Assembly (NCBI GenBank): GCA_022579005.1
Contig: MU401651.1
Coordinates: forward strand, 1 to 64,000
Reading direction: 5' to 3'
Source of the DNA: Poronia punctata
Lineage: Eukaryota; Ascomycota; Sordariomycetes; Xylariales; Xylariaceae
Length of the DNA: 64,000 nucleotides
Below are positions 49,556 through 62,395 of the stretch, in pieces. The notes beneath the pieces were generated by a model that made no database searches, was not told where the DNA came from, and saw only the letters and a program-made list of their open reading frames with translations. Every line of letters starts with the position of its first letter. Position 1 is the first letter of the stretch. The position numbers and the translations under genes are program-made.

Positions 49556-51428
49556 ATATAGTATTATACTTTTTAATTTTATAATAGTTTATTATATAAT
49601 TAACTTACTTAATACTTAATTAACTACTTAATACTTATATATAATTAATTAAATAAGTATATAAGTAATTTACTTTTTAATATAGCTAACTAATTTACTT
49701 TTATTTTTATAACTTTATTTTTATAACTTTATTTTTATATATTTATTTTTATATATTTAAAACATTATAAATTACCTATTTTACACTAGATTTTAATGTG
49801 TTTTTAGCTTTAAGTTTATTTTAATTAGCAAAAGTAAATTAGCTAATTTACTACTACTACTTACTATTTTTTTTACTGCTTTATTTTTAAGTTAATAACT
49901 ACTTATTAATCTTTATAACTTATATTGCAATCTTTTATACTAAGAGACCGTAATTAAGCTTATAACACTAAAAATACTATTATTAAAACTAAATCTTTTA
50001 TAACTAAGGGCTTTATAGCATAGTAAAGCTAAGAGCACTAGAAGATATAAAGATGCTAAAAGCACTAAAAAGGTTAAAAAGGCCGGATTTAAAAAAAGGT
50101 TTTAAGGTTAGCAAGATTAACACTAAAGCTTAAAGGCTATTAGTAGTAAAAAAAGATTACAATAGCTTTATTATAAAGGCAGCAATGTTGCTGCTACTTT
50201 AAGTAATATACTTAGCAGCACTATAAGGTTAGTAAAAGCTTTGCTGCGCTAGCAACAAGAGATAAAAGAGCGCTAGGTTTAAAGAAAAAAGTGTATAACT
50301 ATAGCTACTATATAAAAAGTAGCTAAATTAACTGCTTTTTATAAAAGATTTTTATATATAGTGTAAATTAGTTAAAAACACTAGAAATAAGCTTTTTATA
50401 AATATATAAATTTAGTTAATTAAATATTAAATATAATAGTTAATAAATATAGCTACTAATATAAAAACTAATATACTTTTAAATTTAAGATTTAATTTAA
50501 ACATAAAGAAAAAAAAACTAAAATATATAGCTTAATATTCTTTATACTTATTTATATTTTCTTTATTTTAAGCATTTACTATAGCTTTTACTATAAAAAT
50601 ACCTCTTTTTATAACCTTAATTTAATAGCTTATTTTATTGCTTAAAGCCTTAATAAAAAAGTAATAATAAGTAGTTATAATAGGTCCCTTTTATTTTTAA
50701 TTTAAAACCTTTATTTATATAGCTATAAGTTTATAACCTTTATACCTCTTTATTATTATAATCCCCCTTTTATAAAAAAGCAAACTTATTTTAAGTTATA
50801 TAAGTATAAAAAAAAAAGAAAACCTTTTAATCTAGTTATAAACTAAATAAGTAGTTTTTAAAACTAGTACTTTTAAGTAAAGCAAAGTTACTTTTAATAT
50901 ATATAGTAGCTTAAAATAATAAAGGCCTTAAATTCCTAGTTTTTTATTACTATATTATAGCTAGTTTTAAAAAGTAAGCGCTAATTTTGCTTTAAATTAG
51001 TTATATTAGTTTAGTTAATTTTTAAGGTTTTTAAATAATGTTAATTATAAAGGTAACCTAGTTAAAATTTAAATATTTATAGTTAGTAAATATTTAGTTT
51101 CTTTTTTAATAATGTTTTATTTAGTTATTACCTTATAAAAGTAGCTTATTATTATTAAAATAAAGTTTAATAAAGGTTTTTTTTTAGTAGCGTATAGCTA
51201 CTTAGTTAGTTATTTTAAAAGTTTAAGTTTTTTTAAATATGCTTTATAGTACTAATATAACTTAAAAAAACATGCTTTAAGTTAAAAGCAAGGTACTAAG
51301 TATTGTTTAAATTTTAACCTTTTTATAATACTTAGTAATATAGTTTTTTATATTAAACGCAAAAATTAAAAACTTTTTTAATTTTTTATTCTTTATTGCT
51401 AGTTTTTTAGTTAATTTCCTTAAGCAGT
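49556..51428 (-). mobile_element. Left fragment of an older, split Ty3/Gypsy element
   Basis: AT-rich, RIP-decayed DNA, with 50.0-50.3 kb milder than the rest. On the minus strand the end next to 51,420 translates to a Lys-rich stretch (KLTKKLAIKNK, then FAFNIKNYITKYYKK) that resembles the helical C-terminal part of Gypsy integrases, where a FAQERMKxYYD-like pattern is usual. That continues the minus-strand Gypsy relic at 58.7-62 kb, from which it is separated by the element at 51,430-58,730. No 3' LTR is recognised at the left end. Confidence 0.6.
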
Positions 51429-51429
51429 C

Positions 51430-51668
51430 TAATATAATAAAGCACTTACTTATAAAACTTACTAGCTGCGCTATTAGTATATAAACTATATATAAGCTAA
51501 ACATACGCTAACTCTTAGCTATAGTTTAGCTAGTTATACTTTTTTTTATTTTTTTAGTTAGTTTAGTTACTTATTTAGTTAATTAAATAAAAGTTATTTA
51601 ATATACTTAGTTTTTAAAATTGCTAGCAATATTACCTTATAACTATTTTATTGCTTAAACTTTTATAC
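51430..51668 (+). repeat. 5' LTR of the nested Gypsy element
   Basis: About 239 bases matching 58,490-58,729 closely from AATATAATAAAGC to the CTTAAAC(C/T)TTTATA end. Most differences are transitions; a few sites differ otherwise. Exact termini are blurred by mutation. Confidence 0.85.
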
Positions 51669-54600
51669 TTTTTTATTTTTATATTTTTAAGTTATAATAT
51701 AATATTTAGCAAAGGGATTTAAACTAAAAACTAGGTATAGTTTATAATTGCTAGGCAAATAACCGGCAACAATATAAATAAACTTAATAAAACTAATATT
51801 AAAAATAAGCAATAAAAATTAAAAAACCTAGCTAATAGTTAAGCTAAATTTGCAAATAGTTAAAAATAGAAAAGCAATAATAAACATAATAAAAAAAGCA
51901 AAAAACTAAAAAGCAAACTAAAAAACTTAAAATAAAATATGCTATTTATTTAAATAAACAATTAGCTAATAGCTAGCAACTTTTAAAAAAGTTAAAAGGG
52001 TAAAAGCTATTTGTTTTATTTTAAGCTATTATTATATAGTAATTTATTTAATAAAAGCTTTTATTATAATAGTTTTTATAAAACTTTAAAAAGCTAAAAA
52101 ATAATTTTTTAAATTAAATTGTTAATATAATAAACTAAAACTTATAATTGCTTTAGCTACTTACTAAGTAAAAGAAGCTATAATATAAAAATAACGCTAA
52201 GCTTTTATATATAACTATAAATAGCTAAAGTAAAATACTATTGCTATAAAAATTAAAAACTAAATTATAGCTATTAAAAAAAGTAATTAGTAAAAGCTTA
52301 GCTATAAAAATTTAATATAAATTATATAAGCTTTAATATAAGCTAAATTTAATATTTAAATAAATTAGCGTTTTTATTAAAATATATTAAATTATAATAA
52401 CTTAAAAAATAAGCCTACTTTTAAAAACTTTTAAAAGTTTATTTAGCAAAAAAACGTTAATTTAAAGCTATTTAAGCAAACTTTTTAAAAGTAATTATAT
52501 AAGCTTTAGTAATAAAAAAATAAAAACCTAAAAAACTTTTTTTTTATTAGTAAGTATTAATATAAAAGCTTAAAAGCGCTATATTACTAAAAAATAATAG
52601 CTAACTAGCTTTTAATTATTAATATAAGCTTTAAAAAAAGTTAAAAAAAGTTTTAATAAAATAGTATATATTATTTAATAATATAGTAATAATATATTAT
52701 AAAGTTAAAAAGTAATAAAGTACTTAATACTATGCTAATAAAAAGTATAAATTACTATAAAAGCAAAAATATACTAAACGCTTATTAAAGTAAAAAAACT
52801 TAGTAAATAACTTAATAGCGCTTAAATAAATTAAAAAAAAGATTAATAACTTTTTTAAGTAATAAATAAATTAAAACTAAAATAAATTAGTATATACTAG
52901 CAATAGCGTTATAAAGTACTATTGCTATAGTAAAACAAGCTATATAACTAAATATTGCTTAAAAAATAAGCAGTTAGCATTAAATTGCTAATTAAGCAAA
53001 GTTAAGCAAAAACTATTAAAATAGCTTAAAAATAAAGTATAAAATATTTAAATAGCTTAGTTAAACTTTAAAAATAAAAAGTTAAAAGCTAAGCTAAAAT
53101 AAGTTAATATATTTAATTTACTTTAATAAAGTTTTATAAAGCGTTTAGCATTATATAACTATTTTAAGCAGCAGCTATAGTTTTTTTAAATAGCAAGCAA
53201 AAGTTAAAAAAAGTTATTATAAATATAAATATAAAGCTTTAAGTTAATATTATATATAAAAACTTTAAAAAAAACACTTATAAAAAGTAAATATTTTATT
53301 TTTTTTATTAATAAAACTAAATAAAAAGCTAATAAAGTGCTAAGCAGCTTATATAGCTAGCTTTTAAATAATTAACGTTTAAAAAATTAAGCAAACTTTT
53401 AAATAAATATTTTATATAATATATAAAAACTAAAAAGCACTAAAGCTTTTAAAATTATAGCTAAAAATAAGTTAGTTAAGTATACTATTAAATATAGCCT
53501 TTACTTAATACTTTTATAGCAAATATTAAAAAATAAATTTTAAAAAGTTTGCTAAAAACGTAGTTAGTAATTAAGCAGCATATATAGCTAACTTAATAAA
53601 TATAAGTATTAGTTTTTAAAAAAAATTGCTATTTTTTAAAATTAATAATAAGCTTAGCACTAAAAATAAAATTAACTTATTTAAGTATTTTAAAGCATTT
53701 TAGCATATATACTTTAAGCTATTAGTAAAAAGGTTATTAGTATTAAAAAAAGTATAATATATAATAAACTAAGTAAAAAAAGTATAAGTACTATTTAGTT
53801 TAATTTACTTTACTATAAAGGATTAATAATAAGTACTTAAAAAGTACTTTAAAAAAACTTTTAAATAAGCTATATATAGTACTTAAAAGTAAACATAAAA
53901 GCTTTTATTTTATTTATATTAAAAAAAAACTAAACCTATAAAGCTTTATATTAATTATAAGAGCTTAAATAAAATAACTATAAAAAATAAGTATCTTTTA
54001 CCTTTTATATTAAAAATAATAAACAAGCTAAGGTTAGCAAAGATCTTTTTAAAGCTAGACTTTTATAACGCTTATTATTATATTTAAATTTAGCGTAATA
54101 ATAAGTAAAAATCTGCTTTTTAAATAAAATATAAGCATTTTAAGTATATAGTTATATTTTTTAAATTAACTAATACTTTTACAACTTTTTAAGCTTATAT
54201 ATATAAAGCGCTAGCTAAGCTAATAAATTATATTTATATAGTTTATATAAATAATATTATAGTTTTTTTAAAATATATAATAAAACATAAAAAGCACTTT
54301 TAATTAGTTTATAAACAGTTAGCAAAGTATTAACTCTTTATAAAGCTATTAAAGTATAAGTTTTTTAAAATTAAAATAAAGTGTTTAAAGTTTATTAATA
54401 TAATTAAAAAAATAAAAATAAATTTTTAAAAGGTTGTTACTATTTAAAAATAAAAAGTATTAATTTTAGTATATAATATATAAGTATTTTTAAAATTTGC
54501 AAACTTTTATAAAAAGTTTATAGCTAAGTATATAAATATTATAGCGCTAATTATAGCAATTTTAAAAAGTTATACTTTGCTAAGCTACGTTTTTAAGTAA

Positions 54601-57600
54601 ACTTTAAAAGCAAATTAAGCGTTTAAAAATATAAAAAAGCTTTTATATTAATAACTATCTTTTGCTACTAAAATAGCTATTTAAATAATAAAATAAAAAT
54701 AAATACGTTAATAAAAGCAATATTAAAAATATTATTATAGCTTTATAAAAAAAAGTAAAAACTAGTTGCTTATTAATTATAAAAGCTTATAAATATAAAA
54801 ACTAAATAAGCAACAAGCTAGCAAAAGCTTTTAGTAATTATAAAAAGCTATAAGCACGAGTAATAATATTTCAAAAAAAACTAATAAAACCTTTATAATA
54901 TAAATAAATTATATAGCTTTAAAAAGCGTAATTAACTTGTTAGTATAAAACTTTTTTAAAAAGGTTACTTGCTAAGTATATAAGCTAGCATAGTTTAATT
55001 TTAATATAAAATATTAATTAAGCGTATTAAACTTAGCAAATAAACTATTAAAAAAGCTGAATTATATAGCTAAAAAGATTTAATATAAAAATATAATATT
55101 AATATTAAAAAAAAAGCTTTAATTAATTAATAAGCTGCTATAAAAAATATAGTAGTTATTAGCAAAGATTTTATTTAAAAAAAAAATGTAAAATATTAGC
55201 TTATACTACTAAAGTAGCTTAAAAAGCTTTATTAAACTTATACTTATTAGCTTATTTAATAATAAAAGTATAAATTATAAACTTATAAGCTTATAAAGCG
55301 CTAAACTTTTACTATATAATTATAAATAATTTTTAAAAGCAAAAAGATAAAAAGCACTAATATATATGCTTAACTTATATATTATATACTATATAAGTAA
55401 TAGTAGTAACCTATTTAATGAAAGCTACTACTAAAAATATAAAAACTGCTTTTTTTTAAAAAAAAGCTAAAGCTATTATTTATAACTAATATGTTTTATA
55501 TACTAAAGTTAAAAAATTAGCTTAAAGCAAAACAGCTTTTTAACTAGTAGCTTTAATATAGTTTTATAAAATAGTTTATAAACTATAAGCTAAAACCTTT
55601 ACTTTTATAAAACTTATAAAAATTATATACTATAAAGCTAAGATATATAAAAAATATTATATTTTAAAAAATAGCTAGTAATTTTAGCTAAAAAAGCTTT
55701 AGTAAAGTAACTAATATATTAGCATTATAATAACTTAAAAGCTGGGTATATTAAAAAAAATAGCTAAGTTATTATAGCGCAAGTTTTATTAAAAAAGCTT
55801 AAAATAAAACGTTTAAAAATACGTTGCTAGCTATATATAATATAAAAAACCTTAGAAGCTAAAATATAAGCTTTATAAAAAGCTTTAATTATTATTTTTA
55901 CTAAAATAGCCCTTTTAAAAAATTAGCTTAAATTTTATTATAAAACTATTTTTATATATAAAAGCAAATAGCAACGTTTATAATATAATTTTAATTATTA
56001 TAAACTAGTTTATAAAAATAATATTATTTAATTTTATATAAAAAATGCTTAATACTGCTAAGCTTATAGCAATTATATATTAAAAAGTAAACTATTAATA
56101 TAAGTTTTTTAAAAACATTAAAAGTAATAAAAATAAACTTATTATAAGTAAATTATTAAAATGGTTTTAAAAAGTATAAAAAATATATTAGCGCTTATTT
56201 ACTATATAGCACTTTTAAGTTAATAGCTAAATAAAATAAATATACTAAACTTTAAAAAAGTACTTTTATACTTTTTATAATAATAAGCTAAATAGCTAAG
56301 TTAAAGTACTAATAAAAGCTAAGTTTATATATAATAATAGCTAATATGCTATTATAAGCTATTTACTATTTAAAGCGCTATATAAATATTACTTAAAAAG
56401 CATTAAGTATTTATTAAAGCAGCTTTAATTTAATATTTAAAAAGTAAAAAAAAAGCTATAGTAAATAAAGGCTATATGCTATATAGCTTATAAGTTTTAA
56501 AAATAAGTAATTAAGTTAATATAAAAGCATTATAATAAGCGTTATATACTAAAAAAGTGTTATATAAGTAATATAATAAAGTTATTAATAATATACTTTA
56601 AGTTTAAGTATAAAAAAAACTAGCTTTTATATATATTTAAGTTAAGGTTTTTAAAAAAATAAAAACTTAGGTGTATTAAATTAAGTTGCTTAAAATTTAT
56701 TTTTAAGTTTATAACGTGTTTTTTATATTATTACTTAAACTATAAATAAACTAGCTAAAAAATAGTAGTTAAATAGCGTTATTTAAGTTAAAAAATAAAT
56801 AAAACAAATAAGTAGTAAAAAATATTATTTAATATTAAAATAACTAAAGTAAACAAAAATACTTAATAAAATAAAAAGGCTAGCTAGTAAAATATAATAT
56901 TTAAAAGCTAGCTAAGTACTTAGCAAATATAAGCTGTTTGCTAAACTAATATAAAAAAAAGTTAAAAATTTTTATATTAAGTAAAATAATAAATAAAGTA
57001 GTTATATTAATATATAAGCACTAAAAGTTATAAAAGTATAAAGCTTAGTTAATAAAAAATAATAAGCTATTACTAAGTAGTTAACTAAGCTATAATACTA
57101 TAAAAACAAAAACTTATATATAAATAACTTATAATAATTTTAACTTAATTACTAATATAAAAAGTACTATTACTAAATAAGGTATTAGTAAGCAAAAGCT
57201 AAAAGGTAGCTAATTAAAAAAGAACTACAATAGTTAAAATATGCAAAAGCTATAGCTAAAGTAGTAAGCATATTATAAATTATATTATTTTAAATAAACT
57301 TAATAATATAAAAAAAGTACTTATAATTATAAAATTTATAAAGGAGCTTAAAAAAGTTTAGCTTGCTAAAAGTAGTATTAATAAAAAGCTGCGCAAGCTA
57401 ATTTAAGCACATATTTAAGTTTGCTAAAAGAATATATTATGCTTTAATAAAAAGTATTATAGTAATAGCTTTTAAAACTAAGCTATTAAACTAGTTTTAA
57501 GCAAAAAGCTAAAAGTTTAATTAAAGCTATATTAATATTAAGCTAATAACTAGCAAATAATTAGCAAATAGTATTAATAATTTAAAAGGTAACTAAAGTG

Positions 57601-57680
57601 CTAAGTAAATAGCAAATACTAATTAATTTTTAGTATATAATAATATAGTAAAAGTTTTTGTTTTAAAAAAATATAGCTTT

Positions 57681-57760
57681 TTTTTAAAAGAAAATAGCTT
57701 ACTAAAAGGCTAGCAAAGCTTTTTTAAAAGAAAATAGCTTACTAAAAGGCTAGCAAAGCT
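57681..57760. repeat. Perfect 40-bp tandem duplication
   Basis: Units 57,681-57,720 and 57,721-57,760 are identical, each starting TTTTTAAAAG and ending TAGCAAAGCT; the first bases of a third unit follow. The array lies in the 3' interior of the nested Gypsy element. Confidence 0.92.
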
Positions 57761-58489
57761 TTTTTAAAACAAAAAATATAACAACTTATATAAACAATAC
57801 TTAATATAGCAATATAAGCTTTAAAGTTATTAACTTTATAGTATATATAGTTATTATAAAAAAGAAAACATATATATTTAAAAAAATAACATAGCAAATA
57901 ATTTACTAAGCAGCACTAACTAAAATTAATAAAATTTAATAAAATTAATTAATATATATACTTAAAAAATAGGTAGTAAACATATAAAATAATAAGCGCA
58001 ATAGTTTACTTTATACTTAATATAGCTAGGCTTAAAAAGCTAGTAAATATAATAAATATAAAAATTAATATATATACTAGTAGCATAATAATTATAAAGT
58101 TTAATACTAAAAATGTTAACTTTTGCTAGTTGCTTACTGTTTTTATTATTAGTAATAAGATTAAAAACTATATAATTAAAGTATAACTAATTAAAATTTA
58201 AATAAAAAAACTATAAGTATATAAAGCTAGTATAAAATAATTAAAAAAGGCATTATAGTAAGTATACTTTAAAAAACCGTTATTAAAGCAAAAAATATAA
58301 AAATGTTATTATATAAAAAAGCAAAAAACTAATAACTAAACTTAAAATATATTATAATATAAGCTAGTAACTAAGTAATAGCAAAGTATAAAATAAAAGT
58401 AATTAATTAGCTAAAAATATAAGGCTTAAACTTTTTAAATATACTTATAAATACTTTATTACTAAAAACGACCAACTTAAAAAAAAAGG

Positions 58490-58729
58490 CAATATAATAA
58501 AGCACTTACTTATAAAACTTACTAGCTATACTATTAATATATAAACTATATATAAGCTAAACCTACGCTAACTATTAGCTATAGTTTAGCTAGTTATACT
58601 TTTTTTTATTTTTTTAGCTAGTTTAGTTACTTACTTAGTTAACTAAACAAAAGTTATTTAATATACTTAGTTTTTAAAATTGCTGGCAATATTACCTTAT
58701 AACTACCTTATTGCTTAAACCTTTATATT
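58490..58729 (+). repeat. 3' LTR of the nested Gypsy element
   Basis: About 240 bases, second copy of 51,430-51,668. It keeps a few more C and G in its right part (TGCTGGCAAT, ACTACCTTATTGC) than the left copy. Confidence 0.85.
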
Positions 58730-58737
58730 TAAGCAGT

Positions 58738-61700
58738 GCTTAACTTAGTAATAAGCTATTAAAGTACTTATAAAGTTAATTAATATAAAACTATTAGTTT
58801 CTTTGCTAATTAAATAGCAAATCTAAATAATAAGTGTTTTTAAATTTAGCTTTTAAAATATAATAATACTAATAAGTTATAAAAAGGTTTAACTTATTAC
58901 TAAGTTAATTTGTTTACGTTCTTGTTTTTGTAATAATATATACTAAGCTTTTTACTTTAAAGTTAAGTTTTTTTTAATATTTATTAGCTTATATAGTTAT
59001 TTGCTTTTAAGCCTTTATTACTGCTTGCCTTATAATAATAATATACTTTTAAACCTTTAAAGTAAACTTTTAAGCTTTTTAACGCGTTAGTTATTTAGTT
59101 AGTATTAAATTAGCAAAGTTTTTAGTTATAAACTTTTAGTTATAACTTATTTTTATTAGTTTTTTTATAACAACATTTTTAAATAATAGTTTTTTTAAAG
59201 ATTTATATAGTATAAAGGCTTAAATTATATTTATAGCTAGTAAGCCTTAAAACTAATTATTTTAAAAATAATTAATATATAGTTAAAGTTATTACTTTAA
59301 ATACTAATTTATAATTATAGCTTAGTTAGCTATTTATTTATATTTTATAGTAGCAAAATTAAGTTTAAAACTATAAATATACGCTAACTTATTTATAAAG
59401 TTAAAAATAAATTAAAAACTTTAATTACTAGTAAAGCCTTTTAGTTATTTAAATATTTAATAAAGTCTTTTATAGTATATTTAAGGTATAGTTTTAGCTA
59501 TTATTAAATTTTTATAAGCAATTGTTTATAATAGTTTAAAAAAGCTATTAATAATTATTAATATATTATTATAACTATGCTTATTATAAAAAAAGCTTTT
59601 AAAGTTTAAAACTAAATATTACTAAAAATATTTTAATACTAAAGAAAAGTTAACTTTTTTACTACTTTATTTTTAAGCGCTTTAAAAGCTTTATATAAGC
59701 AGTTTACAACGTATTTATTTACATTTTTATATACACTAGCTTATTAATATTATTAAAATACTAGTTTATAAGTTTTTTTATAGCCTAAATATATAGTAGT
59801 AATAAAAGTATAAGCTTTGCAAATAATCTTTATTTTTAAGTTTGCTATATTAAGCACTACTAACTAACTTTTATAAAGCAATAGTTTTTTTATTATTAGT
59901 TAATTTAAGTTTTTAACTTAAGCTTACTTTTATAGTTTTTAAAACTTAAAGTGCTTTTTATTAGCTTATAAAATAGCATTAATTAATATATAACCTAATA
60001 AATTAAGCACCTTTTAATCTCTTATAATAGAAATCTTAGTTTTTTAAATAGCTAGCTAAAATAAAGCTATAGTCTTTTTTTTCTTTTTTTTTAAGTTTTT
60101 AAATTTTTTTAAAGCTATAACAAAATATTAGCTCAAGTATTTTTTGCTTTTAAATAATAAGTAATAACAAAGTTATATTAAAATATTAACTTAGCTTATT
60201 TAGCTTGCTTTAAGTTAAGTACTTTTTTAACTATAAAGTATTTAAGTATTAAATAATTTATTAAAATTATAAAAAGCTTTTAGTTTTATAATTTAACTAG
60301 TTTTGCGTTTTAATAAAATAAACTTTTAATAACTATAAGCATTTTTTTATTATAAATTTTATAATTTAATTTAGCTTTATATAAAGTTTTTAAATAAAAA
60401 GCTATAAGTTTTTAATTATTATTTGCAAAATCTTTTTAAAACCGCACTTTAACTACTACTTTATTAAATATATTAGTTTTTATAAAAGTTTTAGCTTTTT
60501 AAAAAAAGTATTAAAAAACAAGTACCTTTTTTAAAGCTTTTTTTAATTAATTAAAAGCTTTTTAGCATTTTTTTATTTATTATAATATTAAAGTTATAGT
60601 TATTAAGTTATTTAAAAGCTTTGCTATTTCTTTATATTTATAAATAAATTAACAATAAAAGTTATAAAAACTAAAAAATAACTACACTGCTTTTAAGCTA
60701 GCTTTTCTTTTTAATTGCAAAAAAGGTTTTAATTTTAAATTACCTCTACTTTGCCTAAATTTACTTTTACGCTTTTAATACTAATAATAAATCTTAAAAA
60801 CTTAGTTTTAATAACATAAAACTTACATTTTTTAATGTTAGCTTATAATTTTGCCTTTTTTAATTAATTAAAAACTTAAAATATATAATATTTATATTTT
60901 AGTTTTATATTTAAATATATAAAAATATTGTTAATATAAACAATATAAAATATATTAAAATACTTTTAAAGCGTACTATTAATAAACTATTAAAAAATAG
61001 CTAGTTTGTTTATTAAACTAAAAAAAAGCACTTTAAATTTATATATTTTATACCTTATTTAAAAAGCTATTAAGTTTTTGTTTCTTTTAGCTATTTTAAT
61101 ATAATAAAAAGCTTATTAAATATTAATTTTTATAAACTACTTTGCTTTAATAAGTTAAGCTAGCGTTTTATTAATTAATAAAAAAAAGTAATAGTTTTTT
61201 TACGTTATAACATTTAGCTTTTATAGTTAATATAAAAATAAAACAATTCTTTTTTTTAAGCAAATAGCACTAGCGCTGCTTAAAAAACTAAAATAAGTTT
61301 TATAAAGCCATTTTATAAGTTATTTTAAATATATTCTTAATAAGTCTTTGCCTTTTTTAGCATTATTTTATATAAAAAGCTATATTTTAATAATTTAAAA
61401 TGCTTTATTAAAGTAATATAATAGTCTACTTTTTTTTAATAAGGTAGCATTTTATTAAAGCTTGCTTTACTAAATATATTAAAGTGTTTATAATATTGTT
61501 TTAGTACTATTTGCTTAATTTAGTTTTAAAGTTTATTATTATTAGCAAGTAGTATTTTCTTTTGCTTATATTTAATAATTTAACTTATTTTCTTAAGCTA
61601 GTAATACTAGCTTTTATATTATTTTGCTTAATAAATAAAGTAAAAGCTTTAGTTATTAGCGTTAATATTTATATTAGTTAATATTTATACTATTTAATAT

Positions 61701-62235
61701 AGTTATGCTTTAACTTATAAAGTCTTTAAGTATTATTAAAAACTAGATATTTATGTTTATTAAATATTTAGTTTTTAATTTTTTTAAAAGTTTTAAATTA
61801 AGCTTAAAAAAATATCGTAGTTTTTTTTATTAAAAATTTGCTTTATTTAATTATAACCTTAATAGGTTTTATTAGCACCTAAAGTTTCTTTTTTAGCTTA
61901 TAATAGCTTTAAAATTATAATTAGTTTAGCTAGTTTATTTTACTTTTTACTTTTAAAATTAGCTAATTTAAAAAGTACTTTTTCTAACTTATAAATTTGT
62001 TATTAAATTTAAGCAACAACTTTATTTAGTTTAGTTATATGTTTATTTTATTATTGCTTATTTTTTACATTTATTAACTTTTTTCTTCTTATAACATTTT
62101 TAATAGCAAAAGTTTTTTAAATCAAGTTTTTAGCTTTATTTATAAAATTTTTAAAAAATTAATAATTAAGTTTTTATTTAGTTAAAAAAAGCATTTAGCG
62201 TTGTTTTAAGTTTATAAAAACGTTATAGTAATAAA
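58738..62235 (-). mobile_element. Right fragment of the older Ty3/Gypsy element, minus strand
   Basis: On the minus strand at about 60.78-60.98 kb, translation with stops gives a Gypsy reverse transcriptase pattern: YFNIFYIVYINNIFIYL followed by KKAKL, ANIKKCKF and KFL. YINN at 60,927-60,938 stands for the catalytic Tyr-x-Asp-Asp, and KCKF for the usual KCEF. The RNase H and integrase regions should run leftwards to 58.74 kb and resume at 51.42 kb. The gag region would lie around 61.3-62.2 kb. All frames are broken. Confidence 0.75.
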
Positions 62236-62395
62236 TGTTACGGTTTTAGTCTCGGTGCCTACGTATATAGGCCAAGTCTACACTAAAATGCCTATATAAG
62301 TAGATATAGGAGACCTCTGCTTCTTAGAGAAACCTTCCCTCCTTGTGCAATAACAATAAGTTATTATAAACCCCCTAGCAGTGTAAACTATAACA
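62236..62395. repeat. Little-mutated LTR (solo LTR, or 5' LTR of the minus-strand Gypsy element)
   Basis: A 160-base segment far richer in G and C than its surroundings. It is bounded by the inverted terminal pair TGTTA..TAACA. ATAAA precedes it and ATAAG follows, which agree at four of five bases and could be a target duplication with one G-to-A change. No second copy is visible in the window. Being short and single-copy would explain its escape from RIP. It also sits where the 5' LTR of the minus-strand Gypsy relic should be, so both readings remain open. Confidence 0.6.

Larger units (their letters stand above)
51430..58730 (+). mobile_element. RIP-inactivated Ty3/Gypsy LTR retrotransposon nested in an older element
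   Basis: Two direct repeats (51,430-~51,668 and 58,490-~58,729) flank 6.8 kb of AT-rich interior. The nonamer TTAAGCAGT lies left of the first (51,420-51,428) and at the end of the second (58,729-58,737), so it includes the duplicated target. In the plus frame at 53.9-54.35 kb the decayed Gypsy reverse transcriptase is readable: KYKHFKYIV, FKLTN (54,160-54,174) where FGLTN is expected, and VYINNIIVF from 54,241. YINN at 54,244-54,255 replaces Tyr-x-Asp-Asp. Stops are frequent throughout, so no product is possible. A purine-rich run (58,479-58,489) precedes the right LTR. Confidence 0.85.
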
